From the NCBI RefSeq assembly GCF_017916255.1, contig NZ_CP072827.1:7341501-7405500 (forward strand): a DNA stretch of 64,000 nucleotides. The letters are read 5' to 3'. Position 1 is the first letter of the stretch, and each line of letters begins with the position of its first letter. A model generated the notes under the pieces. The model saw only the letters and a list, made by a program, of their open reading frames with translations. It was not told the DNA's origin and ran no database searches. Positions 8,538 to 16,497 of this stretch are shown here, one piece after another. The position numbers and the translations under genes are program-made. This stretch comes from Streptomyces mobaraensis NBRC 13819 = DSM 40847. Lineage in GTDB: Bacteria; Actinomycetota; Actinomycetes; Streptomycetales; Streptomycetaceae.

Positions 8538-9553
8538 GGGGCGGCCAGCGCTTCGGGGAGCTCGGCGAGCACCCGGCCCACCAGGAACCGCACCTGGTTC
8601 TCCTGCCACAGGGTCAGCCCCAGCCGGTTGTTGACGAGGTGCGCGCAGCGCAGCAGCACCAGACTGGTGGACGGGTGCCGGGTGGCGGCCAGGTCGAGGG
8701 GGACGGCCAGCGGGGAGTCCGCCCAGGCGGTGGTGAAGTCGCCCGCGTCCTCCAGGGCGTGCAGGGTGTCGCGCAGCCGCCGGACCGAGTCCAGCCAGTA
8801 CGTCCGCTGGTCCGGCCGGGCGGCACCCTCCTCGGCGACCCGCCAGGTGCGCAGCGCCCGTTCGCGCAGCGGCTCGCGCTGGGCCCGGTAGCGGGGTTCG
8901 AGGTCCTCGGCCTCCGGTCCGCTGCCGAAGGGCAGCGGCGGCCCGCCGGCCCGCGCCCACCGGCCGCGGATCTCGTCGCACAGCGCGAACACCCCGACGA
9001 CCAGGTCGAACGCCAGCAGCGCGCGCTGCTCGACGGTCGTGCCCGCCGCCACCACCGAGAAGGCCAGCTCGCTGGACTCGGCGAAGTGCCGCTCCACGGC
9101 GGCGATCGCGGGACCGTGCCCGTAGTCCTCGTGCTCCCGCTCGTACGGCAGGAACTCCACCGTGTTGTTGGGCCGCACGGCCGTGTCGTGCCCCGGACGG
9201 CCCTCCAGGCCGGCCAGTTCGGCGGCCACCCCCTCGAAGCGGGAGCGGTCCACCACGTCGGGCGCCGGGTGGCGTTCCAGATGGGCGCGGATCCGTTCAC
9301 CGGCCAGCCGCTCGACCTCGGCCCGGTCCGCCCGGCGGGCGGGCAGCAGGCGCAGCCGCACATGCGGTCCGCCCTCCCAGTAGCGCAGGAAGAACGACCG
9401 CCGGACGAGCCCGGCGCGGGTCAGCTCCTCGGCCAGCGGCCGGACGCAGCCGGTCAGCAGTCCGTCCTGGTCGGTGTCGTAGAAGACGTGCGCGGCCACC
9501 CAGTCCGCGCCCGCGGCCTCCTCGGGCGGCAGGGGGTCGCTAGCGGTCGGCAT
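8534..9553 (-). CDS. LanB C-terminal-type protein, probable glutamate-elimination partner (TbtC-like)
   Basis: This 339-aa protein starts MPTASDPLPPEEAAGADWVA and has the SpaB_C signature segments ADWVAAHVFYDTDQDGLL, RSFFLRYWEGGPHVRLRLLP and RPNNTVEFLPYEREHEDYG. It ends with LVNNRLGLTLWQENQVRFLV. Split LanB systems of thiopeptides carry a separate elimination domain that removes glutamate from glutamylated Ser/Thr to give dehydroalanine or dehydrobutyrine. Its position directly after the glutamylation-domain gene, with a 14-bp overlap, supports that role. It is co-translated with both neighbours (ATGA overlap downstream). It could be exchanged in function with the next gene; only structural comparison would settle this. 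Confidence 0.78.
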   Translation of the reverse strand: MPTASDPLPPEEAAGADWVAAHVFYDTDQDGLLTGCVRPLAEELTRAGLVRRSFFLRYWEGGPHVRLRLLPARRADRAEVERLAGERIRAHLERHPAPDVVDRSRFEGVAAELAGLEGRPGHDTAVRPNNTVEFLPYEREHEDYGHGPAIAAVERHFAESSELAFSVVAAGTTVEQRALLAFDLVVGVFALCDEIRGRWARAGGPPLPFGSGPEAEDLEPRYRAQREPLRERALRTWRVAEEGAARPDQRTYWLDSVRRLRDTLHALEDAGDFTTAWADSPLAVPLDLAATRHPSTSLVLLRCAHLVNNRLGLTLWQENQVRFLVGRVLAELPEALAAP

Positions 9554-12137
9554 GCCGGCCTCCGTTGATCTCGATGAGGTATTCGGTCACCCGGGGCGCG
9601 CCGTCACCGTGGTCCGGCAGGCCGGACGCGTCGGGCAGCGCCTCCTGGAGGAACAGGACGTGGTCCGGCTCGGCGAGCATCCGCTCGAACAGGCCGACCA
9701 GCAGGAGGTTGGCGAAGTCCACGGCCAGCGGCTTGCGGGACTTGACCCGCCACACACTGCCGTCGGCCACCGCGCCGGGGTCCAGGGCCCGGACGAAGCA
9801 GCGCCGCGGCATGCCGTGCGCGCGCAGCCAGCCGGCCAGGCGCGTCAGGTACGCCGCGTCGCCCTCGCCGGGCCGCCGCGCCGGCGCGGCACCGGCGGGG
9901 AACACCCACTGGCGGCGGCTCACCACCGTCCGCCCGACCACCACCCGCGGCTCGGACCGCAACTCCCGCACCAGGGACGGCGAGGTGTCGCCGAACATCC
10001 GCCGGCCGGGGATCAGCAGGTTGGACGTCGCGCCGAACACCTGCAGGAGCAGCCGGACGGCGGGCGGCAGCCACATCTCCGCGATGAGGTTGGGGTGCAC
10101 GGGCCGCACCTCGACACCGCGCGCCAGGGAGCGGAGCACGAGCAGACCCGCCTCCGGGTCGTGCCGCACCTCCAGGTCGCCCAGCGGGATCCGGTGCTCC
10201 GCCGGGCGGCGGCTCCAGCCGCCGGGGACGTCGATCTCGTCGGCCACCGCCGAACACCGCAGCCCCACGTTGCTCCCGTAGTGCCGGCAGGTGTCCGCGA
10301 CGAGGACGCCGTCGGGCGGCGGCGCGGTGTGCGCGTCCGCGGCGGTCCCGGCCTGGGCGAGCAGCCGCCGGATCCGGTCGCGCCCGCGCCCGTGGCCGGA
10401 GTTGACGGCGTTGACGACGAAGCCGGGGTCCGCCGGGTCGCCGAGCGGCTGGCCGTAGTACGTCACGGAGTCCGGCGGGCGCAGCCAGTGCGGCCAGCGG
10501 GCGGCGCGCGCGGCGAGCGGGCCGGGGTCGAGCCGCAGGACGCCGCCCGCGTCCGGCCGTCCGTCCAGCGCCTCCGCGCACAACTCGGCGCGCAGCCGGG
10601 CCAGTTCCCTGAGGCGCGGCAGCCGGTGGCCGGACAGGGCGCGGTAGCCGTGCGTGGTGACGGACAGGACGTCCAGCAGGCCGGGATCCTCGCGCACCCA
10701 GCCCTGCACCGTCCGGTGGAAGGCCAGGAACGGCATCGCGGCCCCGGGCCCGACGCGCTCGGCGACGAGGTCGGCCAGCGCGATCCGGCCCGGCTGCGCG
10801 GGGTCCAGCACGCCGTGCAGCCGGCGGACGACGTCCAGGTCGCGGAGCACCGGGTCCCAGGCCCGGCGGTCGAGGGCGGTGGACGGGGGCACGAGCAGGG
10901 CGTTCTCGACGACGCTGTTCTTGCCGGGCAGCGCCACCCGCTCCGGGCCGACGAGGGCCGCGACGCGGCCCAGCGCCGACTCGACGCCCCGGACGCTCGC
11001 GAGCCGGTCCGCCGGATCGGTGAGCGTCGGGTACGCGTCCAACCGCGCCGCGAGGGAGGCGATTTCGGCGCCGAGGTCGGAGAGGCCGGCGCCGGACACC
11101 CACGCGTGGAGCGCCCCCAGCGGATCGGGATCCTGGTCGGGGAAGGGCCGTTCGGCCTCCAGCAGCCCCAGCTCGACCAGCTTGTCCAGGTAGGCGGTGG
11201 CCGCCTCCGGGGTGCCGCCGGTCAGCTCCGCGACCCGCCGGGCCGCCTCCGCCCGCGTCCGTCCGCCGGCCACCGCGTCCACGCACGCCCGGACCGGCGG
11301 GGAGGCGGCCAGGCCGCGCAGCGGTTCCTCGGGCCCGGGACCGAGGAACTCCCACCGGTCGCCGGTGCGCAGCGCGGCCGGGCTGAGCCGCAGCCGGACC
11401 CCGGGCGCCAGCGCCGGATGCCGGGACAGCTCCCGGACGAACTGCTGCACCACCCAGATGTTGACCTCCGCCACGGTCCGCACCGCGGGCGGGGCCGGGG
11501 GCCCGGCCACCGGCCCGTCCCGCCAGGTCCCCAGACCGCTGACGGTGAACGTGCTGAACGGGGTGGTCTTGAGGGCGACGCGGGAGAGGTACTTGGTCAG
11601 CCGCAGCGCCAGCCGGCGGTCCGGGACCGTCTCCTCCGGCCGGGCCAGCCACCGGCACACGTCGGCGTGGAGATCCGGGCTGCTCAGCACCAGACCGTGC
11701 CGGAACGCCGGGTCGCTCACGGCCTTCCGGAGTGGGACGTGCCGGGTGCGGGCGTGGTGCTCCACCTGCTCGGCGAGGCGCGCCCGGTCCCGCTCGTGCT
11801 CCTCGCGGAGCCGCAGCCAGGCGTGGACGCCCTCGGTGACGGCGGCCGGCAGCAGGGCGCGGACGGAGTCGTTCCAGCACCGGTCGGTGAGCGGCTTCCG
11901 GTTGTGCACGGCGCGGCGCAGGGCGACCAGCGCCGGCCGGCCCTCCGCCGTCCGCCCGATCGCCGCGAAGAGGGCGTCCGACAGCTCCGCCGCCCGCGCG
12001 GCGAGCCGCTCGTCGCCGTCGAGCACCGCCTCCACCCGCTCCCACAGCGCGGGGGAGCGCATCGCGTCCAGCGCCGCCACCGGGAGCCCGCCGACGCGCA
12101 CGCCGAAGGTGTCCGGGGTCGAGAAGTCCGGGTCCAT
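9540..12137 (-). CDS. Lantibiotic dehydratase N-terminal (glutamylation) domain protein, TbtB-like
   Basis: The 865-aa protein carries the LanB N-terminal domain that uses glutamyl-tRNA to glutamylate Ser/Thr of the precursor before elimination. Recognisable segments are the RRAVHNRKPLTDRCWNDSVR region, LRLTKYLSRVALKTTPFSTF (the classic LSRVALKTTPFSTFT block of LanB proteins) and, towards the end, VESALGRVA...GKNSVVENALLVPPS. It ends LIEINGGRHADR. ATG 12137 is preferred over GTG 12143 because the GGAGG site overlaps the GTG. It follows the YcaO gene by 15 bp and overlaps the elimination-domain gene by 14 bp, so all are probably co-translated. Full-length class I LanB has both domains in one protein of about 1000 aa; the split form is typical of thiopeptide pathways. 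Confidence 0.9.
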   Translation of the reverse strand: MDPDFSTPDTFGVRVGGLPVAALDAMRSPALWERVEAVLDGDERLAARAAELSDALFAAIGRTAEGRPALVALRRAVHNRKPLTDRCWNDSVRALLPAAVTEGVHAWLRLREEHERDRARLAEQVEHHARTRHVPLRKAVSDPAFRHGLVLSSPDLHADVCRWLARPEETVPDRRLALRLTKYLSRVALKTTPFSTFTVSGLGTWRDGPVAGPPAPPAVRTVAEVNIWVVQQFVRELSRHPALAPGVRLRLSPAALRTGDRWEFLGPGPEEPLRGLAASPPVRACVDAVAGGRTRAEAARRVAELTGGTPEAATAYLDKLVELGLLEAERPFPDQDPDPLGALHAWVSGAGLSDLGAEIASLAARLDAYPTLTDPADRLASVRGVESALGRVAALVGPERVALPGKNSVVENALLVPPSTALDRRAWDPVLRDLDVVRRLHGVLDPAQPGRIALADLVAERVGPGAAMPFLAFHRTVQGWVREDPGLLDVLSVTTHGYRALSGHRLPRLRELARLRAELCAEALDGRPDAGGVLRLDPGPLAARAARWPHWLRPPDSVTYYGQPLGDPADPGFVVNAVNSGHGRGRDRIRRLLAQAGTAADAHTAPPPDGVLVADTCRHYGSNVGLRCSAVADEIDVPGGWSRRPAEHRIPLGDLEVRHDPEAGLLVLRSLARGVEVRPVHPNLIAEMWLPPAVRLLLQVFGATSNLLIPGRRMFGDTSPSLVRELRSEPRVVVGRTVVSRRQWVFPAGAAPARRPGEGDAAYLTRLAGWLRAHGMPRRCFVRALDPGAVADGSVWRVKSRKPLAVDFANLLLVGLFERMLAEPDHVLFLQEALPDASGLPDHGDGAPRVTEYLIEINGGRHADR

Positions 12138-12152
12138 GGTCACCTCCGGGTG

Positions 12153-14096
12153 TCAGGGGAACGGGTGGGGGTGCGGATTGACGTCGTCCGGGCCCAGCGG
12201 TCCGGCGCGGTGGCCGAGGCGGGCCGGCAGGTCGCGGAGGCGCGGCAGGCCGTGGGTGCGGCGCATCCGGTGGCCGAAGGTCATCGGCAGCAGTCCCGGC
12301 ACGATCACCTTGGCGCAGGCGAAACCGCCCGCCCGGTGCTCGTCGGTCGTCTGGTCCACCACGACGACGTCGAGTCCGGCGCCGGTGAACCGGGCCACCA
12401 CCTCGGCCAGGTCGTCGCGGAGGTCGTCCCCGCGCGGCCGGAGGCCGGCCCGCGCGAACGCCTCCCGCACCGGCAGCGCGGGCGCGTCGCCGAACAGGAA
12501 GCCGAAGCGGTCGAAGGCGGCGGGGTGGCAGTAGAGCAGCGCGTGGTCGCGCATCTCCCGTACCAGCTCCGGGTCGTCGACCATCGCGGCGATCCGGGCC
12601 GTCTCCTCGCGCCACGCCACCCGGTTCCAGCCGAGGTTCGCGGTGAGCTCCAGCAGGCCGTTGAGCAGCGCCCGTTCGGGATCGAAGTGGGCGCCGGCCG
12701 CGCAGACCGCCGCCGGCTCGCGGCCGGGACGGGGGTGCACGGCCATCACCCAGACGCTGGGGACGCCGTGGTCGGGCGTGGTCGCGAAGGCCACGACCCG
12801 GTGGCCGCCGTCCTGCCGGATCCGCTCGGCCAGCACCGGGATCCGCGGGTCGGACACGGTGCCGAGGTCGATCCGGGGGACGGGCAGCCGGGCGTACCAG
12901 GTGAGCAGGAACGCGTCCCGCTCCGCCAGCTCCACCAGCCCGTGCAGGGCCGCCTCCTCCAGGCAGCCGCCCAGGGCGCAGCCGTTGGACACCTCGTAGG
13001 CCAGCGGCCGGGCGTGCGGGCCGTCGTGCCGGGTGCGGTAGTAGGCGTAGTCCTCGGGGACGAGGACGGGCGCGTCGCGGGCGAAGGAGTGCCCCCATAC
13101 CCAGGAGAGTTCGAGGCCGGGGTCGAACGGCGGGTAGGGGAAGCCGGGTTCCGCGTACCGCTCCGGCGGGTAGAGGCCGAGGTCCGGCGGGTGCAGCGCG
13201 TGTCCGGCGACGTCGCGGTAGGGGGCCCGTACGGTCGGGCGCCGGCCGCCGGGGCGGGCCCCACCGAGCCGCTCCAGGGCCTCCGCCAGGGCCGTCCGGG
13301 CACAGGACGCGTAGTCCAGGTCGCGGCCGAACCCCGCCTCCTGCTCGCCGCCGGGCAGGTGGAGGGGGGCCGACACCATCGGGTACGGGTAGTCCGTCCG
13401 CACGTCGAGCTGGCGCACCACGCCGGTGCGGCCGTCCACGAAGGTGTCCCGCAGCGCGTCCCAGCCGGCCGCGAGGTCGCGGGTCCGGTGGACGTCCGGG
13501 GCCGGCTTGGGGCGCGGTACGTCCATGAGGACGGGCGGCCGGTCCGGGGGCAGCCCGCCGCAGGACGGGCAGTCGGGCACGGGCAGGAAGGGGTGGACGC
13601 CGGCCGTCAGGGCGGGCAGCGCGAGCATGAGGACGGCCCGGTCGGTCAACCGGTGTTCGCCGGAGGTCAGTTCATGGGTGACGAGGGCGGCCACCGTGTC
13701 GCGCGCCGGCGCGGGCAGCAACGGCGTGTCCCGGTCGGCCAGCCGGTCCCCGTGGCGGCGCACCAGCTCCGCGCGGGGGCTGTCCGGGCCGAGGGCGCGG
13801 GTCCGCCGGGTCCGGGCGCAGCGGGCGCAGCCGGGGCGGCCGGGGACGACGTACGGCCCGATGACGACGGTCCCGAGCTCGACCCGGACGGGGAGCCACG
13901 GGACGCCCGGAACCTCAGGTTCCGTCGCCGGGTTCCACCCGTCGTCCACGGTCACCACGGCGGAGCGGCCGGTGCCCGGCTCGGGGACCAGGAGGCCGGC
14001 GCGGCCGAGGGCGGTGCGGACGGCGGTGGCGAGCAGGCCCTTGCCCAGCACGGCGGCACCCGCCGGAGGGGGCGCGTCCGGAGCGGCGTCGGTCAC
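12153..14096 (-). CDS. YcaO cyclodehydratase with N-terminal ThiF-like zinc region (TbtG-like)
   Basis: This 647-aa protein converts Cys (and possibly Ser/Thr) of the precursor core to azolines using ATP. The N-terminal part (residues 1-220) has the dinucleotide-fold-like opening AAVLGKGLLATAVRTALG. It also has two Cys pairs, C90-x2-C93 (CARC) and C176-x2-C179 (CPSC), the zinc tetrad of E1-like cyclodehydratase partners. The C-terminal two thirds is a YcaO domain (EALERLGGARPGG, SNGCALGGCLEEAALHGLVE, ELAERDAFLLTWYARLP). It ends in NPHPHPFP, a PxPxP-type tail of functional azoline-forming YcaO enzymes. The GTG at 14096 follows a GAGGAAC site. It lies downstream of the precursor across a hairpin. 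Confidence 0.9.
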   Translation of the reverse strand: MTDAAPDAPPPAGAAVLGKGLLATAVRTALGRAGLLVPEPGTGRSAVVTVDDGWNPATEPEVPGVPWLPVRVELGTVVIGPYVVPGRPGCARCARTRRTRALGPDSPRAELVRRHGDRLADRDTPLLPAPARDTVAALVTHELTSGEHRLTDRAVLMLALPALTAGVHPFLPVPDCPSCGGLPPDRPPVLMDVPRPKPAPDVHRTRDLAAGWDALRDTFVDGRTGVVRQLDVRTDYPYPMVSAPLHLPGGEQEAGFGRDLDYASCARTALAEALERLGGARPGGRRPTVRAPYRDVAGHALHPPDLGLYPPERYAEPGFPYPPFDPGLELSWVWGHSFARDAPVLVPEDYAYYRTRHDGPHARPLAYEVSNGCALGGCLEEAALHGLVELAERDAFLLTWYARLPVPRIDLGTVSDPRIPVLAERIRQDGGHRVVAFATTPDHGVPSVWVMAVHPRPGREPAAVCAAGAHFDPERALLNGLLELTANLGWNRVAWREETARIAAMVDDPELVREMRDHALLYCHPAAFDRFGFLFGDAPALPVREAFARAGLRPRGDDLRDDLAEVVARFTGAGLDVVVVDQTTDEHRAGGFACAKVIVPGLLPMTFGHRMRRTHGLPRLRDLPARLGHRAGPLGPDDVNPHPHPFP

Positions 14097-14124
14097 GGTC
14101 TCGTTCCTCGCTGGTGGTCGTTCC

Positions 14125-14176
14125 CGGCCGGTGGTCGGTGGTGCCGTGTCCGGCCGGTGGTCGGTGGTGCCGTGTC
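14125..14176. repeat. Perfect tandem duplication, 2 x 26 bp
   Basis: Two identical 26-bp units (14125-14150 and 14151-14176, beginning CGGCCGGTGGTCGGTGGTGC) sit in the spacer between the precursor gene and the YcaO gene. A truncated third copy (CGGCGGGCGGTG) follows. They adjoin the hairpin at 14171-14207 and may be a slippage product of the GC-rich leader. Confidence 0.85.
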
Positions 14177-14207
14177 CGGCGGGCGGTGAACACGCCCGCC
14201 GGACACG
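14171..14207 (-). terminator. Hairpin between precursor and YcaO gene (attenuator-like)
   Basis: A perfect 14-bp inverted repeat (14171-14184 with 14194-14207) with a 9-nt loop lies 17 bp past the precursor stop codon, inside the operon. No T-run follows on the minus strand. A partial terminator or RNA-stabilising hairpin here would raise precursor mRNA over the enzyme mRNA, a common arrangement in RiPP operons. Confidence 0.7.
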
Positions 14208-14223
14208 ACGCGTTGCGGCCGCG

Positions 14224-14406
14224 TCAGCAGCAGCAACAGGAGCAGCAGCTCGCGGGCGTACCGCGCGAGGTGCAGTTGGACGCGCCGATCTCGACCATGG
14301 CGTGGCCGACGTTGATCGACTCCAGGCCGGCACCCGGCGAGGTGGGCAGCACGTCGAGTTCCTCGACGCTCAGGTCGCCGAGGTCCAGTTCGAGCTTCGC
14401 CTCCAT
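14224..14406 (-). CDS. cltA: Thiopeptide precursor peptide, cyclothiazomycin type
   Basis: A 60-residue peptide with an acidic 42-residue leader (MEAKLELDLGDLSVEELDVL at its start) ends in GHAMVEIGA. This closely parallels thiopeptide leaders such as that of thiomuracin, which as I recall ends GHGMTEVGA. The 18-residue core is SNCTSRGTPASCCSCCCC. From memory, this is the core of the cyclothiazomycins, with Arg at position 6 as in the B/C-type members instead of the Thr of cyclothiazomycin A. Seven cysteines provide the thiazol(in)es; Ser1 and Ser11 or Ser14 are candidate dehydroalanines for the pyridine. An AGGAGG site precedes the ATG. The symbol is transferred by core identity and should be confirmed against the reference sequence. 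Confidence 0.93.
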   Translation of the reverse strand: MEAKLELDLGDLSVEELDVLPTSPGAGLESINVGHAMVEIGASNCTSRGTPASCCSCCCC

Positions 14407-14565
14407 GGGTCCTCCTCTCGTTCGGTGGTGACGTGCGACGAACGGCTCCGGCGGGGGCCGGATCCGCTGTCGATCCTCGGCCCGCGACCGGCCCGCGGTC
14501 CCTACGGGCGGACCGCAGGAAGACCCGTAGGTTCCGGTGCGGCCCGCCCCCTGTGGTGCCCGGTC

Positions 14566-16497
14566 TCACCAGGTCAGCGGCGGTTCGTACTGGGCCGTGG
14601 GCCGGCGGCGGCCGAGGACGAGGGCGAAGACGGGCACCCGCTCCGGGCCGGCGCCGAGCAACTCGCGGACCATCCGGTCGTCGTACCCGTTGGTGATCCG
14701 CGCGGACACCCCCTCCGCCGCGGCCAGCACACTGATCCGCTGCGCCACCACGCCCGCCTCCTGGTGCAGGATCCGGTACCCGCGCGGGCCGAGGACACGG
14801 TCGCCCGCCTCCCGGTCCACCGTCAGGAAGACCAGGGCGTTGGCCTTGGCCGCGTTCACGGACGGCGTCCGGTCGCAGACCATCGCCACGACGGCGGAGC
14901 CGTCACGGTGGGGGAGCGGGACCAGGGAGGGCGCGGGCCCGGGGTCCAGCCCGTAGAGCCCGGCGGGCACCCCCGCCACGTTCCGGACGAGGACGTGGCA
15001 GTCCACCAGCGGCCGGCGGGGCCCTCCGGTGTGGTCCGACGGAACCGGCTCCAGCGCGTGCCGCAGCGGCCCCGCCAGGGCGGCGGCGGGCAGCTCGGCG
15101 TCGGCCGGCAGGAACATCCGCCCGCCCGAGTCCCGGGCGCGCAGCGCCTCCGCCAGCTCCCGCCGGCCGGGCGCCGCGCCGCCCAAGGGCAGGGCCGCGG
15201 CCTCGGAGGCGGCCTGCGGCGCGTGGAAGGCGGACGTGTCCAGCGCGGCGCCCGGACCGGACAGCCGGGCCGCGCGGTCCAGCGCCGTCAGCCCCGACCA
15301 GGCCGCCGCGTCGGCGTGGCACGTGCGCACGTACTCCGGCCGGATGACGCCCAACGGCGCCTCGGGCACACCGGCCCCCGGCGGAGGCCCGCCCGCCGCG
15401 CCGTACAGGTCGACCACGGCGAACGCGGTCTCCTCCGTACCGTCCAGGCCCAGCGCCCGGTCGACCACGGCGTCCCCGAACCGCTGGTGGACCCTCCCCT
15501 CCAGGCCCAGCGCCGCCGCGACCATCAGGGCGTTGCCGACGGTCATGCCCGCTTCCTGGGCGCCCAGCCGGTACGCGTAGTCGCGGTAGCGGAACGCCGT
15601 CTTACGGAAGTGGACGGCCGCCACCAGCAGCGCCAGCGTGCCGCCCCCGGCCCGCCCGGTGCCCGCGGCGGCGTGCAGCGCGGCCGGGATCCCGCCGGTG
15701 CGCAGCCGGGTCAGCGCGTGGTGCGCGGGATCGAAGTGGTAGCAGCCGGCGGGCAGTTCCCCGGCCGGCGCCGCGAGCCACAGGTACAGCTCCACCGGGT
15801 GGAAGCAGCGGGCGGACGGGACGACGCGGTGGTACGGCCACGACGCGTGCGGCCCCAGCTCGATCCGGGCCAGCCCGTACGTGTGGTGCGTCAGGGCGGA
15901 CACGGCCGGTTCGTCCAGCGCGGCCCGGCCCGGGACGCCGTCGGGCCGGCTCCGGCGGAAGCCCTCGAAGGACCACCGCGCGTCCCCGATCCGCCGCGCC
16001 GGCGGGCTCAGCACGTGCCGCGGCAGCCCGCGGTACGTCTTCACGGGCAGCGGATCCCCGTCCCCGCCCTCGGCCCCCTGCCCCTCCGCGAACAGCTCCC
16101 GCACCCCCTCGAAGGTGCGCCACCAGAAGCGGAGGCCGGGAGTGCCGGGCTCGCTCTCGGGCGGAACGGCCGCCGGACCGGGGCGAGGCGCGCCTTCCGG
16201 ATGCGCGGGGTGGAGGACGAGGCCGTCCGGCCGGGTGCCGGGCGGGGCGCCCGGGGGCGGATCCGCGGGGACGCCCGCCGCCGACGGACCGTGCTCCCCC
16301 GCGGGTTCCGGCCGGACGGGTGCCGGGCCGTCCGGCGGAAAGGCCGAGGTGCGGGCCGGCGGGGTGCCCGGTCGGGGCCGGAGGGTGCCGGGCGTCGGCG
16401 GGCGCGGCCCGGCGGAGTGCGTTCCCGCGGCGGCACCGGCCCGTTCGCTCTCTCCGCCCCCGCCGGTCCCCGGTGTCCCCGGCACGTGGTCACGCAT
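14566..16497 (-). CDS. Azoline dehydrogenase with tandem nitroreductase-like domains (TbtE-like)
   Basis: The 643-aa protein would oxidise thiazolines to thiazoles with FMN. After an unusual 115-residue Pro/Gly-rich, probably disordered N-terminus comes LRFWWRTFEGVRELFAEGQ. Two nitroreductase-fold halves follow, at about residues 175-390 and 430-640. Motifs include VPSARCFHPVELYLWLAAP, YRDYAYRLGAQEAGMTVGNA and, in the second half, RGYRILHQEAGVVAQRISVL. The tandem arrangement and length agree with thiopeptide dehydrogenases. Its ATG overlaps the stop of the upstream leader-binding gene by 8 bp, so translation is coupled. The precursor gene follows 159 bp downstream. Whether the first half binds FMN is not visible by eye. 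Confidence 0.85.
   Translation of the reverse strand: MRDHVPGTPGTGGGGESERAGAAAGTHSAGPRPPTPGTLRPRPGTPPARTSAFPPDGPAPVRPEPAGEHGPSAAGVPADPPPGAPPGTRPDGLVLHPAHPEGAPRPGPAAVPPESEPGTPGLRFWWRTFEGVRELFAEGQGAEGGDGDPLPVKTYRGLPRHVLSPPARRIGDARWSFEGFRRSRPDGVPGRAALDEPAVSALTHHTYGLARIELGPHASWPYHRVVPSARCFHPVELYLWLAAPAGELPAGCYHFDPAHHALTRLRTGGIPAALHAAAGTGRAGGGTLALLVAAVHFRKTAFRYRDYAYRLGAQEAGMTVGNALMVAAALGLEGRVHQRFGDAVVDRALGLDGTEETAFAVVDLYGAAGGPPPGAGVPEAPLGVIRPEYVRTCHADAAAWSGLTALDRAARLSGPGAALDTSAFHAPQAASEAAALPLGGAAPGRRELAEALRARDSGGRMFLPADAELPAAALAGPLRHALEPVPSDHTGGPRRPLVDCHVLVRNVAGVPAGLYGLDPGPAPSLVPLPHRDGSAVVAMVCDRTPSVNAAKANALVFLTVDREAGDRVLGPRGYRILHQEAGVVAQRISVLAAAEGVSARITNGYDDRMVRELLGAGPERVPVFALVLGRRRPTAQYEPPLTW

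Noticed and set aside
9604..13098. A 1164-residue minus-strand frame overlapping LanB and YcaO
   Set aside because: It is out of frame with both recognised proteins and of unnatural composition; it is a frame shadow.
9552..14189. A 1545-residue open frame on the plus strand opposite the thiopeptide operon
   Set aside because: It runs antisense to well-recognised LanB and YcaO genes, has Arg/Pro/Gly/His-rich composition and no domain. Such long antisense frames arise from the GC bias at third codon positions.
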